DNA of 64,000 nucleotides from Mycobacterium sp. 1164985.4 (GTDB lineage Bacteria > Actinomycetota > Actinomycetes > Mycobacteriales > Mycobacteriaceae): assembly GCF_001668575.1 (NCBI RefSeq), contig NZ_LZMD01000057.1, positions 1-64,000 of the forward strand, read 5' to 3'. Below are positions 38,322-46,484 of the stretch, piece after piece (positions within the stretch are counted from its first letter, which is position 1; the number at the start of each line of letters is the position of its first letter). A program made the translations under genes and the position numbers. The notes below the pieces were generated by a model. The model was not told where the DNA came from and made no database searches. It saw nothing but the letters and a program-made list of their open reading frames with translations.

Positions 38322-38606
38322 GTGCAGCTCCAAGGCTTGGTGGGTTACGTCCTCTTCTTTTTGCAGATCGCCGTGCTCGTCACGACGGTGTACGCGTTCG
38401 TCCACGCGGCGATGCAGCGGCAGGATGCCTACCCGGCCGCAGACAAGCTGACCAAGCCGGTCTGGCTGGTGATCCTCGGCGTCGCTGGGTTGCTCGCGCT
38501 GGTCCTCGGTTCCGTCATGGGCCCCGCCATCGCCGCGGTCGCGTCCGGCGTCTATCTGGTCGACGTCCGTCCCAAGCTGCTCGAGGTCCAGGGGAAGTCC
38601 CGGTAA
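38322..38606 (+). CDS. DUF2516 small membrane protein, Rv0476-like
   Basis: 94 residues starting at GTG 38322. Two membrane helices (about residues 6-28 and 48-75) surround a short polar loop with KLTKPVW, the DUF2516 pattern. It is conserved next to hbhA in mycobacteria but has no known role. The TAATG junction shows translational coupling to the next gene. Confidence 0.82.
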   Translation: MQLQGLVGYVLFFLQIAVLVTTVYAFVHAAMQRQDAYPAADKLTKPVWLVILGVAGLLALVLGSVMGPAIAAVASGVYLVDVRPKLLEVQGKSR

Positions 38607-39031
38607 TGCGACGTTTTCTAGCGGTCGCCGTCCTGGCGGCCGGCGTGTTCGCGCCTGCGCTGACGGCCCCGGCGGTTTCGGCAGACCCGGCGAACCCGGC
38701 GCTTCCCGCCCCGCCGTTCGTCGACCACGTCGAGTGGGCCAAATGGGGCGATCTGTCCTCTCTGCGGGTGTATCCGACGCCGGCGGGCCGCCAAGCCTCC
38801 GGATTGGCCACTTCCGCTGCGGGCGAACAGGCGTGGGCCGAGGTGCTGGCGCTCTCGCCCGATGCGGACATCCCGGGAATGAAGCCGCAGTTCATCTGCC
38901 ACTGGGAGTTCGCCGAGCACTACCAGCCCGGCAAGACCAGTTGGAACCTGGAGCCGTGGCGCCCCGAGGTCCCCTACGAGCAGATGGTCGAAACCGGCTG
39001 CAACCCCGGCGGCACCGAAGAACCGTTCTGA
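38606..39031 (+). CDS. Secreted DUF2599 protein, Rv0477-like
   Basis: 141 residues from the ATG at 38606. A classical signal peptide ([20 protein letters not shown]) ends near SADPANP. The mature part has [30 protein letters not shown] and a final Cys in ETGCNPGG; the two Cys may form a disulfide. Matches Rv0477 by position and length. It is exported; function unknown. TAATG and TGATG junctions link it to the genes on both sides. Confidence 0.85.
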   Translation: MRRFLAVAVLAAGVFAPALTAPAVSADPANPALPAPPFVDHVEWAKWGDLSSLRVYPTPAGRQASGLATSAAGEQAWAEVLALSPDADIPGMKPQFICHWEFAEHYQPGKTSWNLEPWRPEVPYEQMVETGCNPGGTEEPF

Positions 39032-39723
39032 TGGCCGGCGGCTATCGACGCGACGAGGTCGCCCGACTGGTCGACCACACACTGCTCAAACCCGAAGCGA
39101 CCGAAGACGACATCGCCGCGCTCGCGGCGGAGGCCGCGGCGCTCGGGGTCTACGCCGTCTGCGTATCGCCCTCGATGGTCTCGATCGCCAAGCGGTCCGG
39201 TTCGGCGTCGCAATTGGTGTGCGCGGTGGTCGGATTCCCCTCCGGAAAACACTTTTCGGCGATCAAGGCCGAGGAGGCGCGTCGCGCGGTCGACGACGGC
39301 GCCGGCGAGATCGACATGGTGATCGATGTGGGCGCCGCATTGCACGGTGACTTCGCCGCGGTGTGGGCCGACGTGGACGCGGTGCGTGCCGCGATCGGCG
39401 CCCGCGTGAAGCTCAAAGTGATTGTCGAATCGGCCGCATTACTGCAACTCGGAGACGAGCAGACGTTGCTGGCGGCATGTCGGGCAGCCGCGGATGCCGG
39501 TGCCGATTTCGTGAAGACCTCCACGGGATTTCACCCCGCGGGCGGTGCGTCGGTGCGTGCCGTGGAACTGATGGCGACGGTCGGTCCGCAGGTCAAAGCC
39601 AGTGGCGGGATCCGAACCGCTGCGGATGCGATCGCGATGCTGGACGCCGGTGCGACGCGGTTGGGGCTGTCGGGGACCAGGGCGGTGCTGGACGGCTGGC
39701 CGAAATTCGACCGCACACAGTAA
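39031..39723 (+). CDS. deoC: Deoxyribose-phosphate aldolase
   Basis: 230 residues from the ATG at 39031 (TGATG overlap with the DUF2599 gene). The TIM-barrel class I aldolase motifs are clear: [10 protein letters not shown] at residue 15, VVGFPSGK near 67, [10 protein letters not shown] near 91, KVIVESA near 131, and DFVKTSTGF with the Schiff-base Lys near 160, then KASGGIRT near 190. It cleaves deoxyribose 5-phosphate to glyceraldehyde 3-phosphate and acetaldehyde in nucleoside catabolism. Third gene of a tight operon with the Rv0476/Rv0477-like genes. Confidence 0.97.
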   Translation: MAGGYRRDEVARLVDHTLLKPEATEDDIAALAAEAAALGVYAVCVSPSMVSIAKRSGSASQLVCAVVGFPSGKHFSAIKAEEARRAVDDGAGEIDMVIDVGAALHGDFAAVWADVDAVRAAIGARVKLKVIVESAALLQLGDEQTLLAACRAAADAGADFVKTSTGFHPAGGASVRAVELMATVGPQVKASGGIRTAADAIAMLDAGATRLGLSGTRAVLDGWPKFDRTQ

Positions 39724-39822
39724 TTTACGCGGTTTGCGGAAATTTGCCGTATGATTGCGGACGCCCCCGACAGGTAAAACCATACGCATCTGCGCACGGG
39801 AAACCGTGGATAGGATCTGATC

Positions 39823-40119
39823 ATGACGACCCACACTGGTTTGCTTCGTCGAACACTCGCCGGGGCAGGACTCACTGCGGTGCTCGCTACGGGCGTGTTC
39901 ACTGCTGGCTGCGCCAAGGAAGAAGAGAAGGCGCCGGAGACGTCGACCACAACGACGACGACCACCACCACAACCACGACAGCGCCGCCTCCCGCCACTC
40001 CGACGGAGAAGGCACCGCGCATCAATCCCGATGAGCCGAACCCGTTCTCGCCGACGGTCCACGCGCCGCCGGCACCGGGACCGACGCCCGGTCGACACCG
40101 CGGTCCTCACGGCCAGTAG
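39823..40119 (+). CDS. Small lipoprotein with a poly-threonine stretch
   Basis: 98 residues. The signal peptide ends in the lipobox FTAGC near residue 29, after which comes KEEEKAPE, an unbroken run of about 13 Thr/Ser residues, and a Pro-rich tail. The Thr run uses mixed codons, so it is not a simple microsatellite; O-glycosylation is plausible. TAGGAT at 39811-39816 sits seven bases before the ATG, which suggests a leaderless transcript. Its 3' end overlaps the next gene by 89 bp in another frame. Function unknown. Confidence 0.7.
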   Translation: MTTHTGLLRRTLAGAGLTAVLATGVFTAGCAKEEEKAPETSTTTTTTTTTTTTAPPPATPTEKAPRINPDEPNPFSPTVHAPPAPGPTPGRHRGPHGQ

Positions 40120-41698
40120 GAGCCGGGCCCACTGGTTCTGGGCCCTAGTCGCCGCCGCGCTGCTGATCGCAGCGTCGGGTGCGTGTGCATCGCGCACCCC
40201 GGCGGTGATTTCCGGGCCGTACGCGGCCCTGCTTTCGAGCTCGACCGATTTGGGGCCGTCACGTTCGGCGGACGCCCAAGTCACGGTCACGCTCGATGGA
40301 CTGGATCGTCCCGCGGCCCTTATGGGCTGGGCCGACGCGCGCAATTTGTGGGTGCGCTGGCGGCCCGGTGACGGATGGGCGATCGTCGAGGGCGGCGCCG
40401 GGGATCTCGCACGCGCCTTTTCGGTGCCCGTGCGTGACTACCGGTCCCCGAAGGGTGAAGAGTTCTACGCATCGCCGGAGCAGCCGGCGATACCGCCGCA
40501 ATTGCGTGACAACGTCACTGCCGTCGGTCGGATCATGAGCTACACCCCGTACCGCATGAAGCGACCCGACGTCGTTCCGCTCGACGTGCCCAAGGGCGGG
40601 CTGGCACCCGACGGGCTGCTGTCGGCATACAACGCAACGCCACTGGCCGACGCCGGCTTCACCGGTGAGGGCGCGACGATCGTCATCTTCGCGTTCGACA
40701 GCGTCGAGCAGGAGGACCTCGACCTGTTCGCCGACACGTCGGGTCTACCGCGGTTCACGCCGGAGATCGTCGGCGGCAAACCGTCCGAGGTGCACGGTGA
40801 GACGGCCATGGATCTGCAAGTGGCGCACGCGATTGCGCCCGATGCACGGCTCGTCGTGGTCAACGCCAGGCCGACCGTGGAGGGCGACGGCACGTACGAA
40901 AAGCTCGGGAAGCTGTTCGAGCAGGTCGATCGCGACTACCCGGGGGCGGTGTGGAGCCTGTCGATCGGGTGGGGATGTGAGGCGTTCGCCACCGCAGCCG
41001 ATCTGGCACCGGTCGAAGCCGCACTGATGGCCGCGCAGCGGCGCGGTACGACGGCGTTCGACGCCAGCGGGGACACCGCCGGTCTGGAATGCAAAGGCGG
41101 CGAACGATGGTCGGCCCCGCCTGGGCCGGAGGACATCGGTGTCGACGCAGTCGCCTCGCTGCCGACGATGACGTCCGTCGGAGGCACCACACTGTCGACG
41201 GGCACGCGCGGGCAGTGGTTGGGTGAGCACGCATGGGTGGATTCTCCGCTGTCACAGGGCAGTAGCGGTGGGGTGTCGAAACTGTTCGCCCGCCCGGCAT
41301 GGCAGGGCAATCTGCGCGTCGAGCGTGACACCGAGGGTCGCCGTCTGCTTCCCGACGTCGCTGCGGTCGCCGATCCGTTCACCGGTGGGCGGTTCATCTT
41401 CGGCCAGCGCGAGGTGGTCGGTGGTGGCACGTCGCAATCGGCCCCGATCTGGGCGGCGCTCACAGTGCTGATGAATCAGTACCTGGTGGCCAACGGCGGA
41501 CGGCCGGTGGGCAACCTGAATCCCCTGCTGTACCAGGTGGCTTCGGGGTCGCGACTGCCCGGCTTCCGCGATGTGGGCAAGGGCGGTAATGCCGTCGACC
41601 TGGCGATGCCGGGCTACGACCTGGTAACGGGCATCGGCACTCCGAACACCGAGAACCTCGCCCGCAACCTTCTCGACCTCCAGAAGACGTCGCGTTGA
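40031..41698 (+). CDS. S53 family serine-carboxyl peptidase (sedolisin/kumamolisin-like)
   Basis: 555 residues from the ATG at 40031. The first ~35 residues are strongly Arg-rich and precede a hydrophobic segment ending ASGACASR, probably an export signal or lipoprotein signal. A pro-domain of about 120 residues follows (RAFSVPVRDYRSPKGEEFYASP). The catalytic domain has Glu and Asp in HGETAMDLQVAHA near residue 256, the oxyanion Asp in DASGDTAG near 343 and the Ser in GGTSQSAP near 467. The calcium site is FRDVGKG and GYDLVTGIGTP. It is a secreted acid protease. Its start lies inside the lipoprotein gene; no later start codon exists before the signal. Confidence 0.88.
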   Translation: MSRTRSRRRSTRRRHRDRRPVDTAVLTASRSRAHWFWALVAAALLIAASGACASRTPAVISGPYAALLSSSTDLGPSRSADAQVTVTLDGLDRPAALMGWADARNLWVRWRPGDGWAIVEGGAGDLARAFSVPVRDYRSPKGEEFYASPEQPAIPPQLRDNVTAVGRIMSYTPYRMKRPDVVPLDVPKGGLAPDGLLSAYNATPLADAGFTGEGATIVIFAFDSVEQEDLDLFADTSGLPRFTPEIVGGKPSEVHGETAMDLQVAHAIAPDARLVVVNARPTVEGDGTYEKLGKLFEQVDRDYPGAVWSLSIGWGCEAFATAADLAPVEAALMAAQRRGTTAFDASGDTAGLECKGGERWSAPPGPEDIGVDAVASLPTMTSVGGTTLSTGTRGQWLGEHAWVDSPLSQGSSGGVSKLFARPAWQGNLRVERDTEGRRLLPDVAAVADPFTGGRFIFGQREVVGGGTSQSAPIWAALTVLMNQYLVANGGRPVGNLNPLLYQVASGSRLPGFRDVGKGGNAVDLAMPGYDLVTGIGTPNTENLARNLLDLQKTSR

Positions 41699-43206
41699 CC
41701 GAAGCGCCGTCACGCCGCCGGTATCGGTGGCGAAAACCGTTGACGGGCATCCTTTTCCCGGATCTCACGGCCTCGTCGAGAACGACGCTTGGGCTGACGC
41801 TCGTGGGGCATACCGCGCTGCTCGTCGTCCTGGCGGCGCTGCGGTGGCAGGCGCCCCTGATCGCGCTCGCCGCGGTCGGCGTGACGCTGGTGTTCGCGGT
41901 CTATCTCCGTCAAGCGGGCACCGGCCGTGCTCGGCCGTTGGTGATGGCCGCCCTACTCGCCGCGCTCCTCGGTCTCGGGTGGGCGCTGGCCACCGGCAGA
42001 ATCGTCGCCGAGGCACACGACGTCGCTCTCAGCGGTGGCGAGTTCGACCGCGAGAAACTGTTGACCGGCACCGTGATACCGGTCGGCGGCGCATTGCTGA
42101 TGCTGATTCCACCGACACTGCTGCGTCTGCGGCGGCCGGCGGCCCACACCCCGCTGGACGGCTATGCGATCGGCGCGTTGAGCGCCGTCGTCTTCACGAC
42201 CGCGGCGACCCTGGTGAGGCTGGCCCCGCAATTCGCGACGGGCGTCAGGGCCGAAGACCTCTGGGTCAGCGCGCTCATGGTGCAGGCCGGTATCCAAGGC
42301 CTCATCCTGCCGCTGACGGCGCTCGCCCTCGGCGGGTCCGTGGGGATCGCACTATGGGCGGGCAGGCGCCGAGCAGTTGCGGCGACTGTCGTTGCGACAC
42401 TGCTGCTTTACGCGATCACCGGCGTCGCCGAGTACGCCCCCGTCCCGCATGCCGTGCAGCTCGCGGTGCACGTCGCGGTTGCCGCGGTGGCATTGGCTGC
42501 GCTCCGCGTCGTACAGGACTCGGCGGACGGAGCGGTGGAACCGCGGGCTGGCCGCGACGGGCGCGCCCGGGTGTTGGCCACGCTCGGCGTCGGCGCCGTC
42601 ATCGTGGCCGCGGCCGGTGCGGTGGCGGCCGTGCTGACCACACCGGACATTCCGAAGATCGTGTGTCCGCCGGACTGCGGACGGCCACCGATCGGCGAAC
42701 CCATCGAGTCGAATCCACGCTTCTATGCCGCCGACGGTTCGTTCTCCGTGCAGTATCCGGGCCCGGGTAGCGCGTACGAGGCCACGCTCAACCCCGACGG
42801 CGTCGAGCTCGAGTTCACCGGCGGGGACACCGGCACCCTCGAGTTGTTCGGCCTGCCCGCCGACAACCGGACGGCAAAGCAGATCGCCGAGGACCTGATC
42901 GACGAGTACTACCCCGACGCCACAACGGAATACGAGATTCCCAACGCGATGGTCGGCTACGAGCCCGGCTACGGCGTCGTCGCCGACGACTATCCACAGG
43001 ACGCCAGCGGCAGCTTCACCCGGCTCCGGCTGATCGTGATGGTCGCCGTCAAGAACGATTATGCGTTGGTGGCCTCGGCGATCGGGCCGTACCGTGCGTT
43101 CAGCCCCGACTTCGGCACCGGCCACCCCTCCGGCGCCAACCTGCAACTGGCGATGGATATGGGCAAGTACGTCAACAGTTTCCGGTGGGGCGGCGTCACC
43201 GACTGA
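41695..43206 (+). CDS. Polytopic membrane protein with C-terminal extracytoplasmic domain
   Basis: 503 residues from a TTG at 41695 that overlaps the S53 peptidase stop (TTGA). The first ~315 residues contain seven or eight hydrophobic helices. After a CPPDC linker near residue 323 comes an outer domain of about 170 residues (FYAADGSFSVQYPGPG and FRWGG at the end), similar in style to PsbP/DUF1795-type lipid- or ligand-binding domains. No enzymatic motif is seen. Translational coupling suggests a joint role with the protease, perhaps as a partner or anchor; this is inference. Confidence 0.68.
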   Translation: MTEAPSRRRYRWRKPLTGILFPDLTASSRTTLGLTLVGHTALLVVLAALRWQAPLIALAAVGVTLVFAVYLRQAGTGRARPLVMAALLAALLGLGWALATGRIVAEAHDVALSGGEFDREKLLTGTVIPVGGALLMLIPPTLLRLRRPAAHTPLDGYAIGALSAVVFTTAATLVRLAPQFATGVRAEDLWVSALMVQAGIQGLILPLTALALGGSVGIALWAGRRRAVAATVVATLLLYAITGVAEYAPVPHAVQLAVHVAVAAVALAALRVVQDSADGAVEPRAGRDGRARVLATLGVGAVIVAAAGAVAAVLTTPDIPKIVCPPDCGRPPIGEPIESNPRFYAADGSFSVQYPGPGSAYEATLNPDGVELEFTGGDTGTLELFGLPADNRTAKQIAEDLIDEYYPDATTEYEIPNAMVGYEPGYGVVADDYPQDASGSFTRLRLIVMVAVKNDYALVASAIGPYRAFSPDFGTGHPSGANLQLAMDMGKYVNSFRWGGVTD

Positions 43207-43209
43207 CGA

Positions 43210-44160
43210 TCACAGTGCCGCGAAGCAAGGATCGTCCTGGTCCTTCGGGATGTCGGCGTTACGCGTCGAGAACCGGCTCTCGACACCGTCGTCGGTGACC
43301 TTCACCGAATCGGCCTTGATGCCCATCGGGTAGTTCTTCGTCAGCTCGGAGGTGAACGCGTCCAGCGCCGGTTGCACGGTCTCGCGCGGCAGCGTGAAAC
43401 CGAGCCCGGTCAGCGAAACCACCTGCAACGAGATGCCGCCGTCGGCGACCGTCGGCCGCGCCTTGATGCCGCCCAGCGCGCCCTCCAGCTCGATCGTGCC
43501 GTCGGACGGGTTGGTCGAGACGCCGGAGACGAATGCGCCGATGATCGGAATGGAATCGGAGATGGTGCGCCGGATACCGTCGGAGGACCAGTCGATGTCC
43601 GCGACGAGTGAGCCGACTGTGCCGCCCGAGGTGGGCGTGTCCTCGAGGCGGACGTCCTGAATGGACAGCACGACCTTCATGCCCTTGGCATCACGGATCT
43701 GGTTCCCGGCCGTCTCGACGTGGATGTTCGTGTAATGGCCGGTCATGTGTTGGATCAGGAACGGCGGCGTGACGCCGAACGATGCACTCGCCTCGTCTTC
43801 GACGACGCATGACGTGACACCGGCGACCACCGTATCCGCGCGGTGGCGGGCGTACAGCTCACCGGCCAGCAAACCGGCCAGGACCAGCGCCACCACGATG
43901 ACGACGACCAGCACGATCGACAGCGGATCGCGCAGGAGACCCCTGAGCTTGGATTCGGAGCGCGGTGGCTCCGTCGGCCCCTGCGGGCCCTGCGGTCCCG
44001 GCGGCGGGGTCTGCCCAGGTGGCGGGCCATGCGGGGGAAGCCCCTGGTCAGGCGGGGGAGCCTGGCCCTGGTGTGGTGCGGGCACCTGGGCGGGCTGAGT
44101 CGGGGGGACCTGGCCCTGTTGCGGCGACGGCTGGTTCGGGCGGGCCCACGGGTCGGTCAC
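43210..44160 (-). CDS. DUF2993 (LmeA-like) membrane-anchored protein, Rv0479c-like
   Basis: 316 residues. A 70-residue Pro/Gln/Gly-rich cytoplasmic stretch precedes one transmembrane helix (SIVLVVVIVVALVLAGLLAG, residues ~80-100). The outer part is the DUF2993 domain (FGVTPPFLIQHMTGHYTNI, VTLTGLG-type ending). Relatives such as LmeA take part in lipomannan elongation, so an envelope role is plausible. It overlaps the nitrilase-family gene by four bases, matching the Rv0479c-Rv0480c order. Confidence 0.82.
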   Translation of the reverse strand: MTDPWARPNQPSPQQGQVPPTQPAQVPAPHQGQAPPPDQGLPPHGPPPGQTPPPGPQGPQGPTEPPRSESKLRGLLRDPLSIVLVVVIVVALVLAGLLAGELYARHRADTVVAGVTSCVVEDEASASFGVTPPFLIQHMTGHYTNIHVETAGNQIRDAKGMKVVLSIQDVRLEDTPTSGGTVGSLVADIDWSSDGIRRTISDSIPIIGAFVSGVSTNPSDGTIELEGALGGIKARPTVADGGISLQVVSLTGLGFTLPRETVQPALDAFTSELTKNYPMGIKADSVKVTDDGVESRFSTRNADIPKDQDDPCFAAL

Positions 44161-44984
44161 GACCGCGATTCTGCCTTACCGCGGCGAGCAAAGTCCGCGC
44201 GGTTGCGCAACACCGCTATCGTCTCGCGCACCTTGCGCCCAGCATCCAGATCGATGTCGGTCACCAGCAACTGCGGGTCGTCGCCCGCGCCGGCCAGGAC
44301 GTCGCCGGTCGGGGACGCCACCAGGCTGCCCCCCACACCGGTCGGGCCGAGCGCCGCGATCTCGGGGTCGGGGCGGCCCTGATCGACCGCGGCGACGAAG
44401 CCGGTCGTGTCGATGGCGCGGGCCCGCGCCAGCAGCGTCCACTGGTCGAGCTTGCCCGCGCCGCTGCCCCACGACGCGTGCACGGTGATCAACTCGGCCC
44501 CGCGCTCGGCCAGCTCGACGTACAACTCGGGGAAGCGCACGTCGTAGCACAGCGTCAGGCCGACAGACACTGGTCCCGAGCCACCGTCGACGTCGATCAG
44601 CACGGGTTCGTGCCCGGGGGCCACGGTCTTGGACTCCGTGAACCCGAACGCGTCGTAGAGGTGGATCTTCTCGTAGTGCGCGTCGACGCCGTCCCCGGCG
44701 GCGATCAGCGTGTTGAGCACGCGTCCGTCACCCGACGGTACGAACATGCCTGCGACGACGACGATGCCCGCGCGCTCGGCGATGGCCCGCACGCCCGAGG
44801 CCCACGGCCCGTCGAGCGGTTCGGCGACCGGAGCGAGCGGTACCCCGAACCGGCACATCGTGGCTTCTGGGAACAGCACCATCCGCGCGCCGGCGTCGGC
44901 GGCTCGGCGGGTGTAGTCCTCGACCAGCCCGAGGTTCGCCGACGGGTCGGTCCCACTGAGGATCTGCGCGAGGGCAATCCGCAT
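44157..44984 (-). CDS. Carbon-nitrogen hydrolase (nitrilase superfamily), Rv0480c-like
   Basis: 275 residues. The Glu-Lys-Cys triad is visible: Glu in VLFPEATM near residue 41, Lys in HYEKIHLYDAFG near 107, and Cys in LTLCYDVRFPELY near 145. The family hydrolyses omega-amides, N-carbamoyl compounds or nitriles; this branch resembles Nit/omega-amidase or deaminated-glutathione amidase. It lies 18 bp after the guanidinase-like gene on the same strand and overlaps the DUF2993 gene, so all three may share a transcript. In M. tuberculosis the orthologue has no ureohydrolase beside it. Confidence 0.9.
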   Translation of the reverse strand: MRIALAQILSGTDPSANLGLVEDYTRRAADAGARMVLFPEATMCRFGVPLAPVAEPLDGPWASGVRAIAERAGIVVVAGMFVPSGDGRVLNTLIAAGDGVDAHYEKIHLYDAFGFTESKTVAPGHEPVLIDVDGGSGPVSVGLTLCYDVRFPELYVELAERGAELITVHASWGSGAGKLDQWTLLARARAIDTTGFVAAVDQGRPDPEIAALGPTGVGGSLVASPTGDVLAGAGDDPQLLVTDIDLDAGRKVRETIAVLRNRADFARRGKAESRS

Positions 44985-45002
44985 ACGGCCCAGCCTACGG
45001 CG

Positions 45003-46157
45003 CTACGGCCCCCAGGCCGGCCGGGGCAGCGCCGCCGCCTTGTTGCCCAGCTTCCCGGAACGCACCTGTGCGGCGAGGCTGTCGAGGATCACCCGCGAGC
45101 TCATCAGCGCGGTCTGCTCGGCCCAGTCGTACGGCGGTGAGCACTCGACGACCTCGATACCGGCCAGGCCCGGTTCGGAGACCATCTTGACCAGGTTCAG
45201 CGCCTCGCGCGGTAACAGCCCGCCGGGCTCCGGCCAGCCCGTGCCCGGGACGAATCCGGCGTCGATCACGTCGATGTCGAAGGACAGATACACCGCCTTG
45301 GCGTCCTTCCACGCGACCTCGAGCGCCATCTCGGCGATCTTCTCGATGCCGACCCGTTCGACGTCACCGACGGTGATCACGGTCGACTGCCGTTCGCGCC
45401 CGACCTTCACACCGGCGCGTGGGGCCTGCCACCCGCCGATGCCAATCTGCACGAGGTTGGTGGCCGGGGCGTTCTTGATGTTGGTCGCGTGGAACCACGG
45501 CGTGGTGTGCATGCGCTCGTCGAGGTCGGTCTCCTGCGTGTCGACGTGGCGGTCGAAGTGGATGATCCCGACGTTGCCGTCCAGGTACGGGGCCATTCCA
45601 CGGATGGTGGGGAAGCCGATCGAATGGTCGCCGCCCAGCACGACCGGCATGACGCCCTTGCTCACCACGTGCGCCATGGCCTGGCTGATCTGGTCGAAGG
45701 ACTTCTCGAGATTCCCGGGGATCGTGAACACGTCGCCGATGTCGACCATATTGAGCTGTTCGCGAAGGTCGACGCCCGACTCATAGTTGTAGGTGCCGAA
45801 GAGGTTCGTGGAGCGTCGAATTCCCTGCGGGCCGAAGCGGGTGCCCGGACGGTAGGTGGCGCCGGCGTCGAGGGGGACGCCGAAGATCGCGACCTCGGCG
45901 TCGTCGACCTCGTTCACGTCCTCGACGAACGGACACTTGAGGAAGGTGCCACGCTCGCCGGCGAAGTGCGGCAACTCGCCGCGTACGAACGTCGAGATGC
46001 GGCGGTCGTTGATGGTCGGGGCGGCCTCGAGGCCGAACGTCAGGCTGCGTTCGATCTCCTCGCGTTCGCGACGGTCGGAGAGCCGGGCCTCGGCCTGTTG
46101 TGCCCAGGCGCCTTCGGCGTTGAGGGGCGCATTCTCGTCGGTCATGTCGTCGGTCAT
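45003..46157 (-). CDS. gdmH: Ureohydrolase of the arginase/agmatinase family, probable guanidine hydrolase
   Basis: 384 residues from the ATG at 46157, behind AGGAG. Metal-ligand motifs are GGDHS (residues 175-179), FDRHVD (201-206) and SFDIDVIDAG with Asp294 and Asp296, then VPGTGWPEPGG. True agmatinases and arginases have DAHxD; an Arg in place of the Ala, the following TQETDLDERMHT and the GTGWPEPGG form are as I recall them for nickel-dependent guanidine hydrolase (cyanobacterial GdmH, Sll1077, ~390 residues). An N-terminal extension of about 80 residues is also shared. It would convert guanidine to urea and ammonia. Support comes from the divergent guanidine-I riboswitch 200 bp away. Agmatinase or guanidinobutyrase remain alternatives. 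Nickel-insertion factors are not in the window. Confidence 0.75.
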   Translation of the reverse strand: MTDDMTDENAPLNAEGAWAQQAEARLSDRREREEIERSLTFGLEAAPTINDRRISTFVRGELPHFAGERGTFLKCPFVEDVNEVDDAEVAIFGVPLDAGATYRPGTRFGPQGIRRSTNLFGTYNYESGVDLREQLNMVDIGDVFTIPGNLEKSFDQISQAMAHVVSKGVMPVVLGGDHSIGFPTIRGMAPYLDGNVGIIHFDRHVDTQETDLDERMHTTPWFHATNIKNAPATNLVQIGIGGWQAPRAGVKVGRERQSTVITVGDVERVGIEKIAEMALEVAWKDAKAVYLSFDIDVIDAGFVPGTGWPEPGGLLPREALNLVKMVSEPGLAGIEVVECSPPYDWAEQTALMSSRVILDSLAAQVRSGKLGNKAAALPRPAWGP

Positions 46158-46360
46158 AAGGTGCTCCTCACGCGCCGTCTTGTCGCTGACCGGGTACGGC
46201 ACACCTCGTCCGGGAAGCCGATGGGCTCCTGCCGCTCATTCTTTTCCGACCCGCCGCGATGCGCCACCCGGAATCGCAACAAAGCCGTAACGAGGCGAAC
46301 GGTCGGTCGTAACAGCCGGGGGTTTCGCTAGTCGGCGACTCACGTTGACCTGTGAGGCGC

Positions 46361-46462
46361 GTCTAGGGTTCCGCCGCGCGCACGGTGTGCGGGCTGGTCC
46401 GAGAGACGCAGGCGGCCGCGGCGCAGCGGACGTTCCACGGCGGGACAAAAGCCCGGGAGACT
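46361..46462 (+). promoter_or_regulatory. Guanidine-I (ykkC) riboswitch
   Basis: The conserved ykkC blocks occur in order: TCTAGGGTTCCG at 46362-46373, GCTGGTCCGAGAGA at 46393-46406, then after a variable hairpin ACGGCGGGACAAAAGCCCG at 46437-46455 and GGGAGA at 46455-46460. These are the hallmark ligand-site sequences of the guanidine-I aptamer. The symporter start is 25 bases downstream with AAAGGAG at 46472-46478 and no T-tract terminator between, so control of translation through the ribosome-binding site is likely. Guanidine-I switches turn genes on when guanidine is bound. Confidence 0.95.
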
Positions 46463-46484
46463 CCATCGCGTAAAGGAGCTCCAC

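Noticed and set aside
39940..39990. Thr run in the small lipoprotein as a slippage microsatellite
   Set aside because: The codons vary (ACC, ACA, ACG), so there is no uniform short repeat to slip.
46158..46360. Possible second guanidine riboswitch (guanidine-II or -III) on the guanidinase side
   Set aside because: GACGAG-like bits occur but no pair of ACGR-loop hairpins or pseudoknot could be drawn.
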